This document shows positions 36,853 through 45,946 of a DNA stretch of 64,000 nt, piece by piece. This DNA is from Haemophilus paraphrohaemolyticus. Its GTDB lineage: Bacteria > Pseudomonadota > Gammaproteobacteria > Enterobacterales > Pasteurellaceae. The stretch is taken from assembly GCF_002015045.1 (NCBI RefSeq), contig NZ_MUXX01000012.1, positions 252,097 to 316,096 on the forward strand. Direction: 5' to 3'. The position numbers were made by a program, and so were the translations under genes. The notes below the pieces were generated by a model, which had not been told where the DNA came from, did no database searches, and saw nothing but the letters and a program-made list of their open reading frames with translations. Positions within the stretch are counted from its first letter, which is position 1, and each line of letters begins with the position of its first letter.

Positions 36853-37590
36853 TTATTCGGTTACTAGTAAGTAACCACGGCCACGTAAAGTTTTAAACCA
36901 AGGTAAGTTGTCATTACGTTCAGGTAATTTTTTACGCAAATTTGAAACGTGCATATCAATAGCACGATCATAAGCCGTTAATTGTTTACCTAAAATTTCA
37001 AGGCTTAATATCTCACGTGAAAGAATTTGACCAGGATTACGCACAAAAATTTGTAATAGTGCAAACTCAGTGCCTGTAAGCTCTAAATCTCTACCTTCGT
37101 AAGAGGCTTGTTGACGGCCAGTATTTAAATCAATCCCTCCGAAGGAGAGTTTCTTGCCATCAGTTTCGTCTGTACCAACATTAAGCTGAACTGGTGTTTC
37201 GACAGTCTGAGTTGCTGATGAAGTAGATTGCGCTGTCCGACGCAAAATAGCCCTAATACGAGCTACTAATTCACGATCATTAAATGGCTTGGGAAGGTAA
37301 TCGTCTGCACCTAATTCTAAACTGAGCACGCGGTCAATATCATTATCACGAGCACTCAACATTAGTACGGGCATATCAGAGATTTTACGTAACTGTTTAA
37401 GGGTTTCAGTTCCATTTAACATAGGCATCATTATGTCTAATAACATCAAATCAAATGAACGTGTTTCTAAAAGAGAAAGGGCTTCCTTGCCATTATGGAC
37501 AACAGTCACATTGAATCCTTCAAGTGAAAGGAGTTCGGCTAAGAGTTCCGTCAGTTCTAAGTCATCATCGACGAGCAAAATTTCTGGCAT
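36853..37590 (-). CDS. cpxR: Response regulator CpxR
   Basis: OmpR/PhoB-family regulator that activates envelope-stress genes after phosphorylation by CpxA. The 245 residues have a receiver domain (acidic pocket at VDDD 7-10, phospho-acceptor Asp52 in LMLLDIMMP, Lys in YLPKPF), a Ser/Thr-rich linker of about 25 residues, and a winged-helix DNA-binding domain ending RGRGYLLVTE. The linker is longer than usual. It is likely expressed from its own promoter just after mazG. Confidence 0.94.
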   Translation of the reverse strand: MPEILLVDDDLELTELLAELLSLEGFNVTVVHNGKEALSLLETRSFDLMLLDIMMPMLNGTETLKQLRKISDMPVLMLSARDNDIDRVLSLELGADDYLPKPFNDRELVARIRAILRRTAQSTSSATQTVETPVQLNVGTDETDGKKLSFGGIDLNTGRQQASYEGRDLELTGTEFALLQIFVRNPGQILSREILSLEILGKQLTAYDRAIDMHVSNLRKKLPERNDNLPWFKTLRGRGYLLVTE

Positions 37591-37639
37591 AACATTACCT
37601 TTATCTGTTTTTATTGTTTATCCATTTAATTTGGCATGT

Positions 37640-37667
37640 AATTTACAACTTTTGCCTAAATTGTCAA
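37640..37667 (-). promoter_or_regulatory. Candidate promoter of cpxR
   Basis: On the minus strand TTGACA and TAAATT are separated by 16 bases, starting two bases after the mazG stop and about 50 bases before the cpxR ATG. No clear CpxR box (GTAAA-N5-GTAAA) was found. Confidence 0.45.
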
Positions 37668-37668
37668 A

Positions 37669-38475
37669 TTATTCGCGAGATTTTATCTCGTTCCAAAAAG
37701 CATCTAATTCATTTAATGAATAATTGGTCATTGCTTTTTGTTCTGCCTTAACTAATTGTTCTACGCCACGAAAACGGCGTTCAAATTTAGCATTGGCTTT
37801 GCGTAAACAGCTCTCGGCATCAATATTATAATGGCGGCAAAGGTTAGTGCTAACGAATAATAAATCGCCAAGTTCTTCTTCTAATTTTTCGGTTTGAACT
37901 GGCGATTGCACCATCTCATTCCAAACTTCTTGTAACTCTTCTTCAACTTTATTAAAAACTGATTGTGGATTATTCCAGTCAAAACCCACTTTGGCACAAC
38001 GTTTCTGCAATTTATATGCTCGTGTAAGCGCTGGCAAGGCGAAAGGCAGGTCATCTAAAATCGAATCGTGAGCTTGATGTTTTTCATCATTTGCTTTTTG
38101 TTCTTCCCAGGTTTTCAATGCTTCTTCGCTGTTCGCCGCTTTTTTATTACCAAAAACGTGCGGATGGCGATAAATTAGCTTGTTATGAATATCAGTCAGC
38201 ACATCATTAAAATCAAAAGTGCCTTCTTCTTTAGCAAGTTGACTGAGAAAAACAACTTGAAGGAGCAAATCACCTAATTCTTCACGTAAAGCAGTGCGAT
38301 CTTGCGTATGAATTGCTTCTGCCACCTCATAGGTTTCTTCTAATAAATGCGGAAGCATGGTGTCGAAATTTTGAGCGAGATCCCAAGGGCAGCCACCATC
38401 AGGATTACGAAGTTGAGCAACGATATCTAAAAACTGGCTTATTGTTGGATGAGTGGCTGTTGATTGATTATTCAT
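37669..38475 (-). CDS. mazG: Nucleoside triphosphate pyrophosphohydrolase
   Basis: House-cleaning NTP pyrophosphatase related to E. coli MazG. Two MazG-type metal-binding segments are visible: EETYEVAEA...REELGDLLLQVVF at about 48-76 and EEELQEVW...EEELGDLLFV in the C-terminal half. At 268 residues it matches the tandem-domain form. It is transcribed divergently from accD. Note that this MazG is not linked to relA/mazEF here. Confidence 0.94.
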   Translation of the reverse strand: MNNQSTATHPTISQFLDIVAQLRNPDGGCPWDLAQNFDTMLPHLLEETYEVAEAIHTQDRTALREELGDLLLQVVFLSQLAKEEGTFDFNDVLTDIHNKLIYRHPHVFGNKKAANSEEALKTWEEQKANDEKHQAHDSILDDLPFALPALTRAYKLQKRCAKVGFDWNNPQSVFNKVEEELQEVWNEMVQSPVQTEKLEEELGDLLFVSTNLCRHYNIDAESCLRKANAKFERRFRGVEQLVKAEQKAMTNYSLNELDAFWNEIKSRE

Positions 38476-38651
38476 AGTTTATAAGCGGTTATAAATTAAA
38501 AAAGTTTTGCAATAGTAAAAGTATAAAACAAAATTGGTCGGATGGGTAATCTTTCATCACTGGAAATAAAGTCTCGCTCTTTCAAAAAGGGTTGATTTAT
38601 GCTTTAATAAGCCGATTTTTTATTTTAAACATAACAATAGAAGGTTTAAAA

Positions 38652-39542
38652 ATGAGCTGGTTAGATAGAATTTTGGGGCGTGACGCTTCTTCAAATGCTG
38701 GGAAGTCAAAAGTGCCAGAAGGCGTTTGGACAAAATGTACAAGCTGTGATCAGGTGCTGTATAGCGAAGAATTAAAACGCAATATGCAAGTTTGCCCAAA
38801 ATGCGATCATCATATGCGTATTAACGCTCGTACGCGTTTATTGAATTTATTAGACGAAGGTTCTGCACAAGAAATGGTAGCAGAGCTTGAACCGCAAGAT
38901 GTATTGAAGTTTAAAGATCTGAAAAAATATAAAGATCGTTTATCCGCGGCACAAAAAGAAACAGGTGAAAAAGATTCGTTTATCGTATTAGCAGGCACAT
39001 TACACGGAATGCCTGTGGTAACGGCTTCTTTCAATTTTGAGTTTATGGGGGGCTCAATGGGCTCTGTGGTGGGGGCAAAATTTGTTCGTGCGGCAGAGAA
39101 AGCATTGGCAGAGCGTATTCCATTTATCTGTTTCTCTGCATCGGGAGGTGCTCGTATGCAAGAGGCGTTGTTCTCGTTAATGCAAATGGCAAAAACCAGT
39201 GCGATTTTAGCTAAAATGAAAGAGCAGGGGGTGCCGTTTATTTCTGTATTAACCGACCCAACTTTGGGGGGGGTTTCTGCAAGTTTAGCGATGTTGGGCG
39301 ATTTAAATATTGCTGAGCCAAAAGCGTTAATTGGCTTTGCAGGCCCGCGCGTAATTGAACAAACTGTGCGCGAAAAATTGCCTGAAGGCTTCCAACGTGC
39401 AGAATTTTTACTTGAGCACGGAGCGATTGATATGATCGTACACCGTAAAGAGATGCGTGATACGCTTGCTCGAATTTGCGCAAAACTGACTCATCAACCG
39501 ACACCGTTTAAAACAGCGGAATTGATTGTAGAAGAAGCATAA
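38652..39542 (+). CDS. accD: Acetyl-CoA carboxylase carboxyltransferase subunit beta
   Basis: Carboxyltransferase beta subunit making malonyl-CoA for fatty acid synthesis. From ATG 38652 (AGAAGG upstream) it has 296 residues, beginning [11 protein letters not shown]. The zinc ribbon has Cys29, Cys32, Cys48 and Cys51 (CTSC, CPKC). Crotonase-fold segments [23 protein letters not shown] and [14 protein letters not shown] follow. A run of eight G lies at 39266-39273, encoding part of LGGV. folC follows, as in E. coli accD-folC. Confidence 0.96.
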   Translation: MSWLDRILGRDASSNAGKSKVPEGVWTKCTSCDQVLYSEELKRNMQVCPKCDHHMRINARTRLLNLLDEGSAQEMVAELEPQDVLKFKDLKKYKDRLSAAQKETGEKDSFIVLAGTLHGMPVVTASFNFEFMGGSMGSVVGAKFVRAAEKALAERIPFICFSASGGARMQEALFSLMQMAKTSAILAKMKEQGVPFISVLTDPTLGGVSASLAMLGDLNIAEPKALIGFAGPRVIEQTVREKLPEGFQRAEFLLEHGAIDMIVHRKEMRDTLARICAKLTHQPTPFKTAELIVEEA

Positions 39543-39555
39543 TTCAGTTTTACAT

Positions 39556-39585
39556 AAAATCCCTGTTTTTACAGGGATTTTTCTT
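39556..39585 (+). terminator. Terminator between accD and folC
   Basis: AAATCCCTGT / ACAGGGATTT with TTTT between the arms and TTCTTT after. Strong stem 14 bases after the accD stop, so folC may depend on read-through or its own promoter. Confidence 0.75.
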
Positions 39586-39600
39586 TATGGAAGAAATAAA

Positions 39601-40893
39601 ATGAATTCAAAAACACTAAGCCGTGCAGATAATCTACAAACTTGGTTAGATTATTTAGAACACGGACACTTTAAAGCGATTGATATGGGCTTGGAGCGTA
39701 TTAAATCGGTCGCTTCAAATTTAGACTTACTTAATCCAGCCCCTTATGTGATTACTGTGGCAGGTACGAACGGTAAAGGCTCGACTTGCCGTTTCTTGGA
39801 AGTCGCTTTGATGAAACTTGGCTTGAAAGTAGGCGTATATTCCTCTCCGCATCTTATCCGTTACAACGAACGCGTGAGAATGAATGGGCGATTGTTAGAC
39901 GACCAAGCTCATATTGATAGCTTTGCAGAAATTGATCAGAAAAAGACCGCTTCTTTGACCTATTTTGAATTTAGCACACTCTCAGCGTTGAAGCTATTTA
40001 AAGAAGCCAATTTAGATGTGGTGATTTTAGAAGTGGGCTTAGGCGGTCGATTAGATGCAACAAACATTGTTGATCCAAATCTTGCTGTCATTACTTCCAT
40101 TGATATCGATCACGTTGCCTTTTTAGGCGATAACCGCGAGGATATTGGGCGAGAAAAAGCGGGTATTTTCCGTGAGAATATTCCTGTGATTATTGGGGAG
40201 CCTGATTGCCCGCAATCAATCTTAGCGATTGCACAAGAACTAAATTCTCAAAAATTCCAACGCAATGTCGATTGGCAATATGAAGTGAAAGATGGAGCGT
40301 TTTATTGGCAATCGCAAACGCAACAATTTAATACGCTGCCGATGCCGTTAATCCCTATTCCGAATGCGGGTACAGCAATCGCCACTTTATTGAAAACGCC
40401 ATTTAATGTGAGTGAACAAGTTATTCGTGAAACCTTGCAAGAAGCTCAAATGACAGGGCGTTTCCAACAATTACAAGCTGCAGATTTTGCTCACTTTTCG
40501 GGACAGAAACCAAAAGCACAAGTGATTATTGATGTGGGGCATAATCCTCACGCTGCTCGCTATCTTGCCGAACGCTTGCAAGCGGTCAAAAAAGCAAAAA
40601 TCTTTGCGATTTTCAGCTGTTTGGAAGACAAAGAGCTCTCGGGCATTGTTCAGCCATTAGCAGGAATTATTGATGAGTGGCATTGCGTGGGCTTAGATTG
40701 CTGGCGAGGGCAGAGCGGTCAAGCTGTTTATGATAAATTGGTAAATTGTTTGCCAAATGCGACCGCTTGTGTATATGAGAACGTGGATGCAATTGCTCCA
40801 ATGTTATTTGAACAAGCTGAAGGGAAAGATATTATTTTGGTCTTTGGTTCGTTCCATACGGTAGCGGATTTTGTGCTTTATTTAGAAAGATAA
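39601..40893 (+). CDS. folC: Folylpolyglutamate / dihydrofolate synthase
   Basis: Bifunctional ATP-dependent ligase adding glutamate to dihydropteroate and folates. The Mur-ligase-like protein has 430 residues with P-loop TVAGTNGKGST (about 52-62), SSPHLIRYNERVR, VGLGGRLDATN, the SIDIDH motif and the C-terminal DVGHNPHAARY. Several uptake cores lie in the coding region. Confidence 0.95.
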   Translation: MNSKTLSRADNLQTWLDYLEHGHFKAIDMGLERIKSVASNLDLLNPAPYVITVAGTNGKGSTCRFLEVALMKLGLKVGVYSSPHLIRYNERVRMNGRLLDDQAHIDSFAEIDQKKTASLTYFEFSTLSALKLFKEANLDVVILEVGLGGRLDATNIVDPNLAVITSIDIDHVAFLGDNREDIGREKAGIFRENIPVIIGEPDCPQSILAIAQELNSQKFQRNVDWQYEVKDGAFYWQSQTQQFNTLPMPLIPIPNAGTAIATLLKTPFNVSEQVIRETLQEAQMTGRFQQLQAADFAHFSGQKPKAQVIIDVGHNPHAARYLAERLQAVKKAKIFAIFSCLEDKELSGIVQPLAGIIDEWHCVGLDCWRGQSGQAVYDKLVNCLPNATACVYENVDAIAPMLFEQAEGKDIILVFGSFHTVADFVLYLER

Positions 40894-40904
40894 AAATATT
40901 ATAA

Positions 40905-40952
40905 AAATAAGGGCGGTAAAATTTAGAAAGAATAATAAACCGCCCTTATTTA
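40905..40952. terminator. Bidirectional terminator folC/purK
   Basis: AATAAGGGCGGT and ACCGCCCTTATT form a 12-bp stem between convergent genes; T-rich on the plus side and A-rich opposite. Confidence 0.75.
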
Positions 40953-40954
40953 GA

Positions 40955-42061
40955 TTATTTAAGTTTCCCAATCACCCAATCCAACCCAGAATGAAAATCT
41001 TCTGTCAGATTTGGGCGAAGTTGTTCGAGTAATTTAATCAACTCTGTTTTATCTGGATGGGTAAGGTTAATATGCCCCACTTTGCGACCCGATCGGACTT
41101 CTTTTCCATACCAATGCAATTGTGAGAACGGTAAATCTAGCCATTGGTTATTATGTTCAATGCCAATAAGATTAACCATCACGCTTGGTGCGGCAGTTTT
41201 GAGTTCTGGCGTTGGAAGATTTAATAATGCTCGTAAATGCAATTCGAATTGACTGATTGAACAGCCTAATTGTGTCCAATGTCCACTATTATGAACGCGT
41301 GGGGCAAGTTCGTTAATCAGTAGCTTATCGCCTACCACAAAACATTCCATTGCCATTACGCCGACATATTCTAGTTCTTGCATAATGCTACTGAGCATTT
41401 GTTCGGCTTGTTGTTGGAAAATCGCTTGTTTTGGTAGCGTGACATCTGACACGCTGTAACGCAAAATGCCATTTTGTTGTAGGTTATGAGTAACAGGGTA
41501 GAAGCGAGTTGAGCCATCTCTAAATCTAGCCCCTACAATTGAGATTTCACCATCGAATGGAATAAACTTCTCGACAATCACTTCGCCAAACAACTCTGGG
41601 GTGATTTGCTCAATATTCTCTTTGGTGACAATCCATTGCCCACGACCGTCATAGCCACCTGTACGGCGTTTTACCACGACTTTTTCGCCAATGTTTTGGA
41701 AAACTTGCTCCCATTGTTCTAGGCTTTCTAGCAATTGCCAAGGTGAAGTAGAAAGATGAAGTTGATCAAGTAATGATTTTTGCGTGAAGCGATCGGCTAG
41801 TCGTCCAAACACATTTAGGTTCACGAAGTTTTTGTGATTGCCGAGCAATTGCGTGAGTGGCGTATTTGCCCAACGTTCAATTTCTGCGGTAATAATGCCG
41901 TGCTCTGCCAGTTCAAAGACAGGTGCATCAAAGGCGAGCGGAATTACATCAATATCCAGCGGAGCACCAGCATAACGCAACATCCTGCCTAATTGCCCGT
42001 TTCCAAGCACATAAATAGGAGGGTAGATCGCACTTTGAATTTGCATAGTTGTTGTTTTCAT
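40955..42061 (-). CDS. purK: N5-carboxyaminoimidazole ribonucleotide synthase
   Basis: ATP-grasp enzyme converting AIR and bicarbonate to N5-CAIR in purine synthesis; the product is the PurE substrate. The 368 residues contain the N-terminal VLGNGQLGRMLRYAG, the ATP-grasp core VVKRRTGGYDGRGQW, and NELAPRVHNSGHWT. An alternative start at 42046 is possible. It is separated from purE by an asparaginase gene; the run is purE-asparaginase-purK on the minus strand. Confidence 0.95.
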   Translation of the reverse strand: MKTTTMQIQSAIYPPIYVLGNGQLGRMLRYAGAPLDIDVIPLAFDAPVFELAEHGIITAEIERWANTPLTQLLGNHKNFVNLNVFGRLADRFTQKSLLDQLHLSTSPWQLLESLEQWEQVFQNIGEKVVVKRRTGGYDGRGQWIVTKENIEQITPELFGEVIVEKFIPFDGEISIVGARFRDGSTRFYPVTHNLQQNGILRYSVSDVTLPKQAIFQQQAEQMLSSIMQELEYVGVMAMECFVVGDKLLINELAPRVHNSGHWTQLGCSISQFELHLRALLNLPTPELKTAAPSVMVNLIGIEHNNQWLDLPFSQLHWYGKEVRSGRKVGHINLTHPDKTELIKLLEQLRPNLTEDFHSGLDWVIGKLK

Positions 42062-42082
42062 AATCGTGAACCTAAATCTGAG

Positions 42083-43048
42083 TTAAAAATAGTGAGAGAG
42101 TGGTTTTTCTCGTTGCTGGTTAAGTAAAACTAACAATTTAATGCGAGCTTTTTGACCACTTAAACCTGTGGTAAAAATTACGCCTTGTTGCTTGAGTTTT
42201 TTACCTCCGCCAAGATAGTCATACACATCTTGTGTTACACCGTGGAACGCACGTGATACGAGCACCACAGGAATATTCGCTTCAATCAGTGCGTGCAAGC
42301 CTTTGAGTGAAGTTGGCGGGAGATTGCCTGCGCCTAAAGCTTCAATTACCACGCCATCGCAACCGTGATGAGCCAGTTGCTCAAGCAAGAAGCTATCCAT
42401 TCCAGCATAAGCCTTTACGAGTTGAATGTTGTTTTTTGTGATCTCCCGTACAGGGAAGCACTCGTAAGCGGTCAATTTTTGGAAATAGATTACATTGTTT
42501 TTGGTAATCAATCCGCAAGGTCCAAAGGTTGGCGTTTGGAATGTTGCCACATTAGTCGTGTGTGTTTTGGTCACAAATTTCGCGTGATGCACTTCGTCAT
42601 TCATTACCACCAATACGCCCTTGCCTTTCGAATCTTCGCTTAATGCCACCAAAATAGCACTTTGCAAGTTAATTAACCCGTCTGAACCAAGTTCATTGCT
42701 TGAACGCATTGCTCCAGTAATGGCGATTGGCACATTGATATTGAGAGCCAAATCGAGGAAATAAGCAGTTTCTTCAAGCGTATCCGTGCCGTGAGTAATC
42801 ACAATGCCATCGAAATGTTCTTCATTCACCGCTTGCTCAATGCGATCTTTTAATACAAGCCAGTGATCGAGCGTGATATGCGGAGAAGGTACATTAAATA
42901 CAGACTCTTGATGTAATTCTGCAGGATGGTTAAGACGTTCTAATGCATCCAATAATGGATTACGAGCTGAAGGCGAAACTTTGCCGTTTTCACCTTCTTT
43001 CATGGAAATCGTACCGCCTGTGTGTAAAATTAGTAACTTTTTCGCCAT
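42083..43048 (-). CDS. ansA: L-asparaginase (cytoplasmic-type)
   Basis: Hydrolyses asparagine to aspartate and ammonia. The 321 residues begin directly with KKLLILHTGGTISM; no signal peptide is present, so it should act in the cytoplasm. Catalytic motifs are the first Thr (Thr13 in TGGTIS) and the second triad THGTDT (about 85-90). The bacterial AnsA/AnsB fold is clear, but sub-type and affinity cannot be told; the symbol is a best guess. The ATG overlaps the purE stop by one base and purK follows 21 bases after. Confidence 0.85.
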   Translation of the reverse strand: MAKKLLILHTGGTISMKEGENGKVSPSARNPLLDALERLNHPAELHQESVFNVPSPHITLDHWLVLKDRIEQAVNEEHFDGIVITHGTDTLEETAYFLDLALNINVPIAITGAMRSSNELGSDGLINLQSAILVALSEDSKGKGVLVVMNDEVHHAKFVTKTHTTNVATFQTPTFGPCGLITKNNVIYFQKLTAYECFPVREITKNNIQLVKAYAGMDSFLLEQLAHHGCDGVVIEALGAGNLPPTSLKGLHALIEANIPVVLVSRAFHGVTQDVYDYLGGGKKLKQQGVIFTTGLSGQKARIKLLVLLNQQREKPLSHYF

Positions 43049-43545
43049 TATGCAACTCGCGGATCAGGGGTATTTAATACTTGTTCCGTTTGTTCTTGGC
43101 GGAAAGCGTGGAGTTTTTGAGCAAGTTCAGGATTAAATGCTGCTAAAATTTGAGCCGCTAATAAACCTGCATTTGCGGCACCCGCAGGGCCAATCGCTAG
43201 CGTGCCAACAGGAATGCCTTTTGGCATTTGGACGATAGAGTATAGGCTATCGACACCGCTAAGCATAGAGCTTTTCACAGGTACGCCAAGTACAGGTACA
43301 ATGGTTTTCGCTGCAATCATTCCAGGCAGATGCGCCGCTCCGCCAGCACCAGCAATAATCACTTTATAGCCATTTTTTTCGGCGTTTTCAGCAAAAGTGA
43401 AAAGTTTATCTGGCGTACGATGTGCGGAAACCACTTCAACGTGATAAGGTAACGAAAATTGGTCTAATATTTGGGTTGCTTCACTCATTGTTGCCCAATC
43501 ACTTTTAGAGCCCATAACGATGGCAATTTCAGCTTTATTAGTCAT
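43048..43545 (-). CDS. purE: N5-carboxyaminoimidazole ribonucleotide mutase
   Basis: Converts N5-CAIR to CAIR in de novo purine synthesis. The 165 residues show [33 protein letters not shown] and the typical [21 protein letters not shown]. It heads the purE-asparaginase-purK run, with a PurR-like operator upstream. Confidence 0.96.
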   Translation of the reverse strand: MTNKAEIAIVMGSKSDWATMSEATQILDQFSLPYHVEVVSAHRTPDKLFTFAENAEKNGYKVIIAGAGGAAHLPGMIAAKTIVPVLGVPVKSSMLSGVDSLYSIVQMPKGIPVGTLAIGPAGAANAGLLAAQILAAFNPELAQKLHAFRQEQTEQVLNTPDPRVA

Positions 43546-43589
43546 ATATTTTCTCTATTGAATTAAAATTTTGCGTAGGATACCACAAA

Positions 43590-43605
43590 AGGCAAACGGT
43601 TGCTT
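43590..43605 (-). promoter_or_regulatory. PurR-type operator upstream of purE
   Basis: AGGCAAACGGTTGCTT closely follows the PurR consensus ACGCAAACGTTTGCGT. It lies just upstream of a -10-like TATCCT (minus strand, 43578-43583) and about 45-60 bases before the purE start, so a bound repressor would block the -35 region. Confidence 0.7.
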
Positions 43606-43747
43606 TGTTTTTTGAAGCGGTAAGATTCTATCGTTCTTTTACCCAAAAGTACAAAAAATAAAACCTGTGATTTTATCAAGCTGTTATGCTACAATACATT
43701 ACTATTTTTAGCAGATTTAATGAGCTTGAATTATTGGAGAAAGATAA

Positions 43748-44392
43748 ATGACGAGTAGTGCAAATAAACGTTCGGTAACCACCTTATTTTCAGAAAAAAG
43801 TGATATTTATAGCCACCAAGTTCGCATTGTGTTAGCGGAAAAAGGCGTGCCTTATGAAATTGAAAATATTACTCCAGATGCTATTTCAGAAGATTTAGTG
43901 GAAGTAAACCCATACGGTAGTGTGCCGACATTGATTGATCGCGATTTAGTATTATTCAATTCTCGCATCATTATGGAATATCTTGATGAGCGTTTTCCTC
44001 ATCCGCCACTTTTACCTGTTTATCCCGTTTTACGTGCAAAATGCCGTTTAACCATGTTCCGTATTGAACAAGATTGGTACTCTTTAATTGATATCGTAAA
44101 TAAAGATCCCGTTTCTGCTCAAGGTAAAAAAGCGTTAGCTCAACTTCGTGAAGAAATTTTAGCGTTAGCCCCTGTTTTTGATGCGATGCCTTATTTTATG
44201 AGTGAAGAGTTTGGCTTAGCAGATTGTTACATTGCACCATTATTATGGCGAATGATTAACTTAGGCGTAGAATTTACTGGCTCTGCAGCAAAACCAGTGA
44301 AAAACTATATGAACCGTGTATTTAAGCGCGATAGTTTTATGCAATCTGTTGGCGGTGCAGCACCTAAACATTTAATGGACGATAAAGATTAA
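43748..44392 (+). CDS. sspA: Stringent starvation protein A
   Basis: RNA-polymerase-associated protein with a GST fold; needed for acid/stationary-phase survival and phage P1 late transcription in E. coli. The 214 residues have the N-terminal thioredoxin-like part SHQVRIVLAEKGVPYE and NPYGSVPTLIDRDLVLFNS, then the helical GST C-terminal domain with FGLADCYIAPLLWR. A likely -10 (TACAAT) lies about 55 bases upstream. It overlaps sspB by one base. Confidence 0.95.
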   Translation: MTSSANKRSVTTLFSEKSDIYSHQVRIVLAEKGVPYEIENITPDAISEDLVEVNPYGSVPTLIDRDLVLFNSRIIMEYLDERFPHPPLLPVYPVLRAKCRLTMFRIEQDWYSLIDIVNKDPVSAQGKKALAQLREEILALAPVFDAMPYFMSEEFGLADCYIAPLLWRMINLGVEFTGSAAKPVKNYMNRVFKRDSFMQSVGGAAPKHLMDDKD

Positions 44393-44808
44393 TGAAACCA
44401 TTACGCCCTTATATTTATTACGCTTATTACAGCTGGATTTGCGATAACAACAGTACCCCTTATTTGTTGGTAAATTGCGATTATCCTGATGTGGATGTAC
44501 CGATTGAGTTTATCCGCGATGGAAAAATCATCTTAAACATTTCGCCTCGTTCCATTGGTAATTATGTGGTAGATGATGAAGGCATTTCATTTAGTGCGAG
44601 ATTTCAAGGAATGATTCGCGATTTGTACGTTCCATTTGGTGCAGCCGAAGCACTTTATGCTCAAGAAACAGGCGACGGCATAATGTTCCAAGAGGAAGAA
44701 TATTACAGCGAGGAAAGCTATCTTGCTCGCACCGCTGAAAAATCGGAAGAAATTAAACCGAAAAAAATTGTGAAGAAAAAACCAACGCATTTGAAGTTGG
44801 TAAAATAA
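44392..44808 (+). CDS. sspB: ClpXP specificity adaptor SspB
   Basis: Adaptor that delivers ssrA-tagged proteins (and the RseA fragment) to ClpXP. The 138 residues contain the tag-binding domain (RPYIYYAYYSWICDNNSTPY, RDGKIILNISPRSIG, FSARFQGM), a flexible acidic/lysine-rich linker, and a C-terminal ClpX-docking tail THLKLVK. Its TAATG overlap with sspA implies coupling. Confidence 0.94.
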   Translation: MKPLRPYIYYAYYSWICDNNSTPYLLVNCDYPDVDVPIEFIRDGKIILNISPRSIGNYVVDDEGISFSARFQGMIRDLYVPFGAAEALYAQETGDGIMFQEEEYYSEESYLARTAEKSEEIKPKKIVKKKPTHLKLVK

Positions 44809-44822
44809 TTTTTACTTAATTG

Positions 44823-44860
44823 GATAGCTTTAATAGATCTCTATTAAAGCTATTTTTTAT
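44823..44860 (+). terminator. Terminator of sspAB
   Basis: ATAGCTTTAATAG / CTATTAAAGCTAT is a perfect 13-bp stem with loop ATCT and a TTTTTT tail. Confidence 0.88.
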
Positions 44861-44909
44861 GGCTATATATTCTGCGCCATCTTTTACTTTTAAAAAATTG
44901 TAAATTTAG

Positions 44910-45770
<861 letters not shown>

Positions 45771-45806
45771 GAATTTATTGTAAACGCAATGATGTTGATG
45801 CGTTAA

Positions 45807-45937
45807 AGAAAGTCTCCCTCTTTTGTAAAGAGGGATTAGGGGAGATTTTTACGATATTAAATTTTCCTCTGATCTAATTCACATCGCATCAAATCTCCCA
45901 CAACTCCTCTTTTTCTAAAGAGGGAGAGCTATATAGG
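45807..45937. repeat. MITE-like AAATCTCC repeat, diverged copy
   Basis: Left arm TCTCCCTCTTTTGTAAAGAG then GGATTAGGGGAGATTT; right arm AAATCTCCCACAACTCCTCT then TTTTCTAAAGAGGGAGA. The right arm is roughly the reverse complement of the left, around a 45-base AT-rich centre. The units are the same family as at 63551 but arranged outward instead of inward. It lies between dapB and metB and ends nine bases before the metB ATG. Confidence 0.7.
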
Positions 45938-45946
45938 AAATATAAA

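Noticed and set aside
39266..39273. Run of eight G in accD, of the kind used for phase variation
   Set aside because: It encodes the conserved LGGV of an essential enzyme and the frame is intact; switching it off would be lethal. Most likely chance codon use.
45771..45946. SAM-type riboswitch before metB
   Set aside because: The leader is taken up by the AAATCTCC palindrome; no riboswitch core was recognised.
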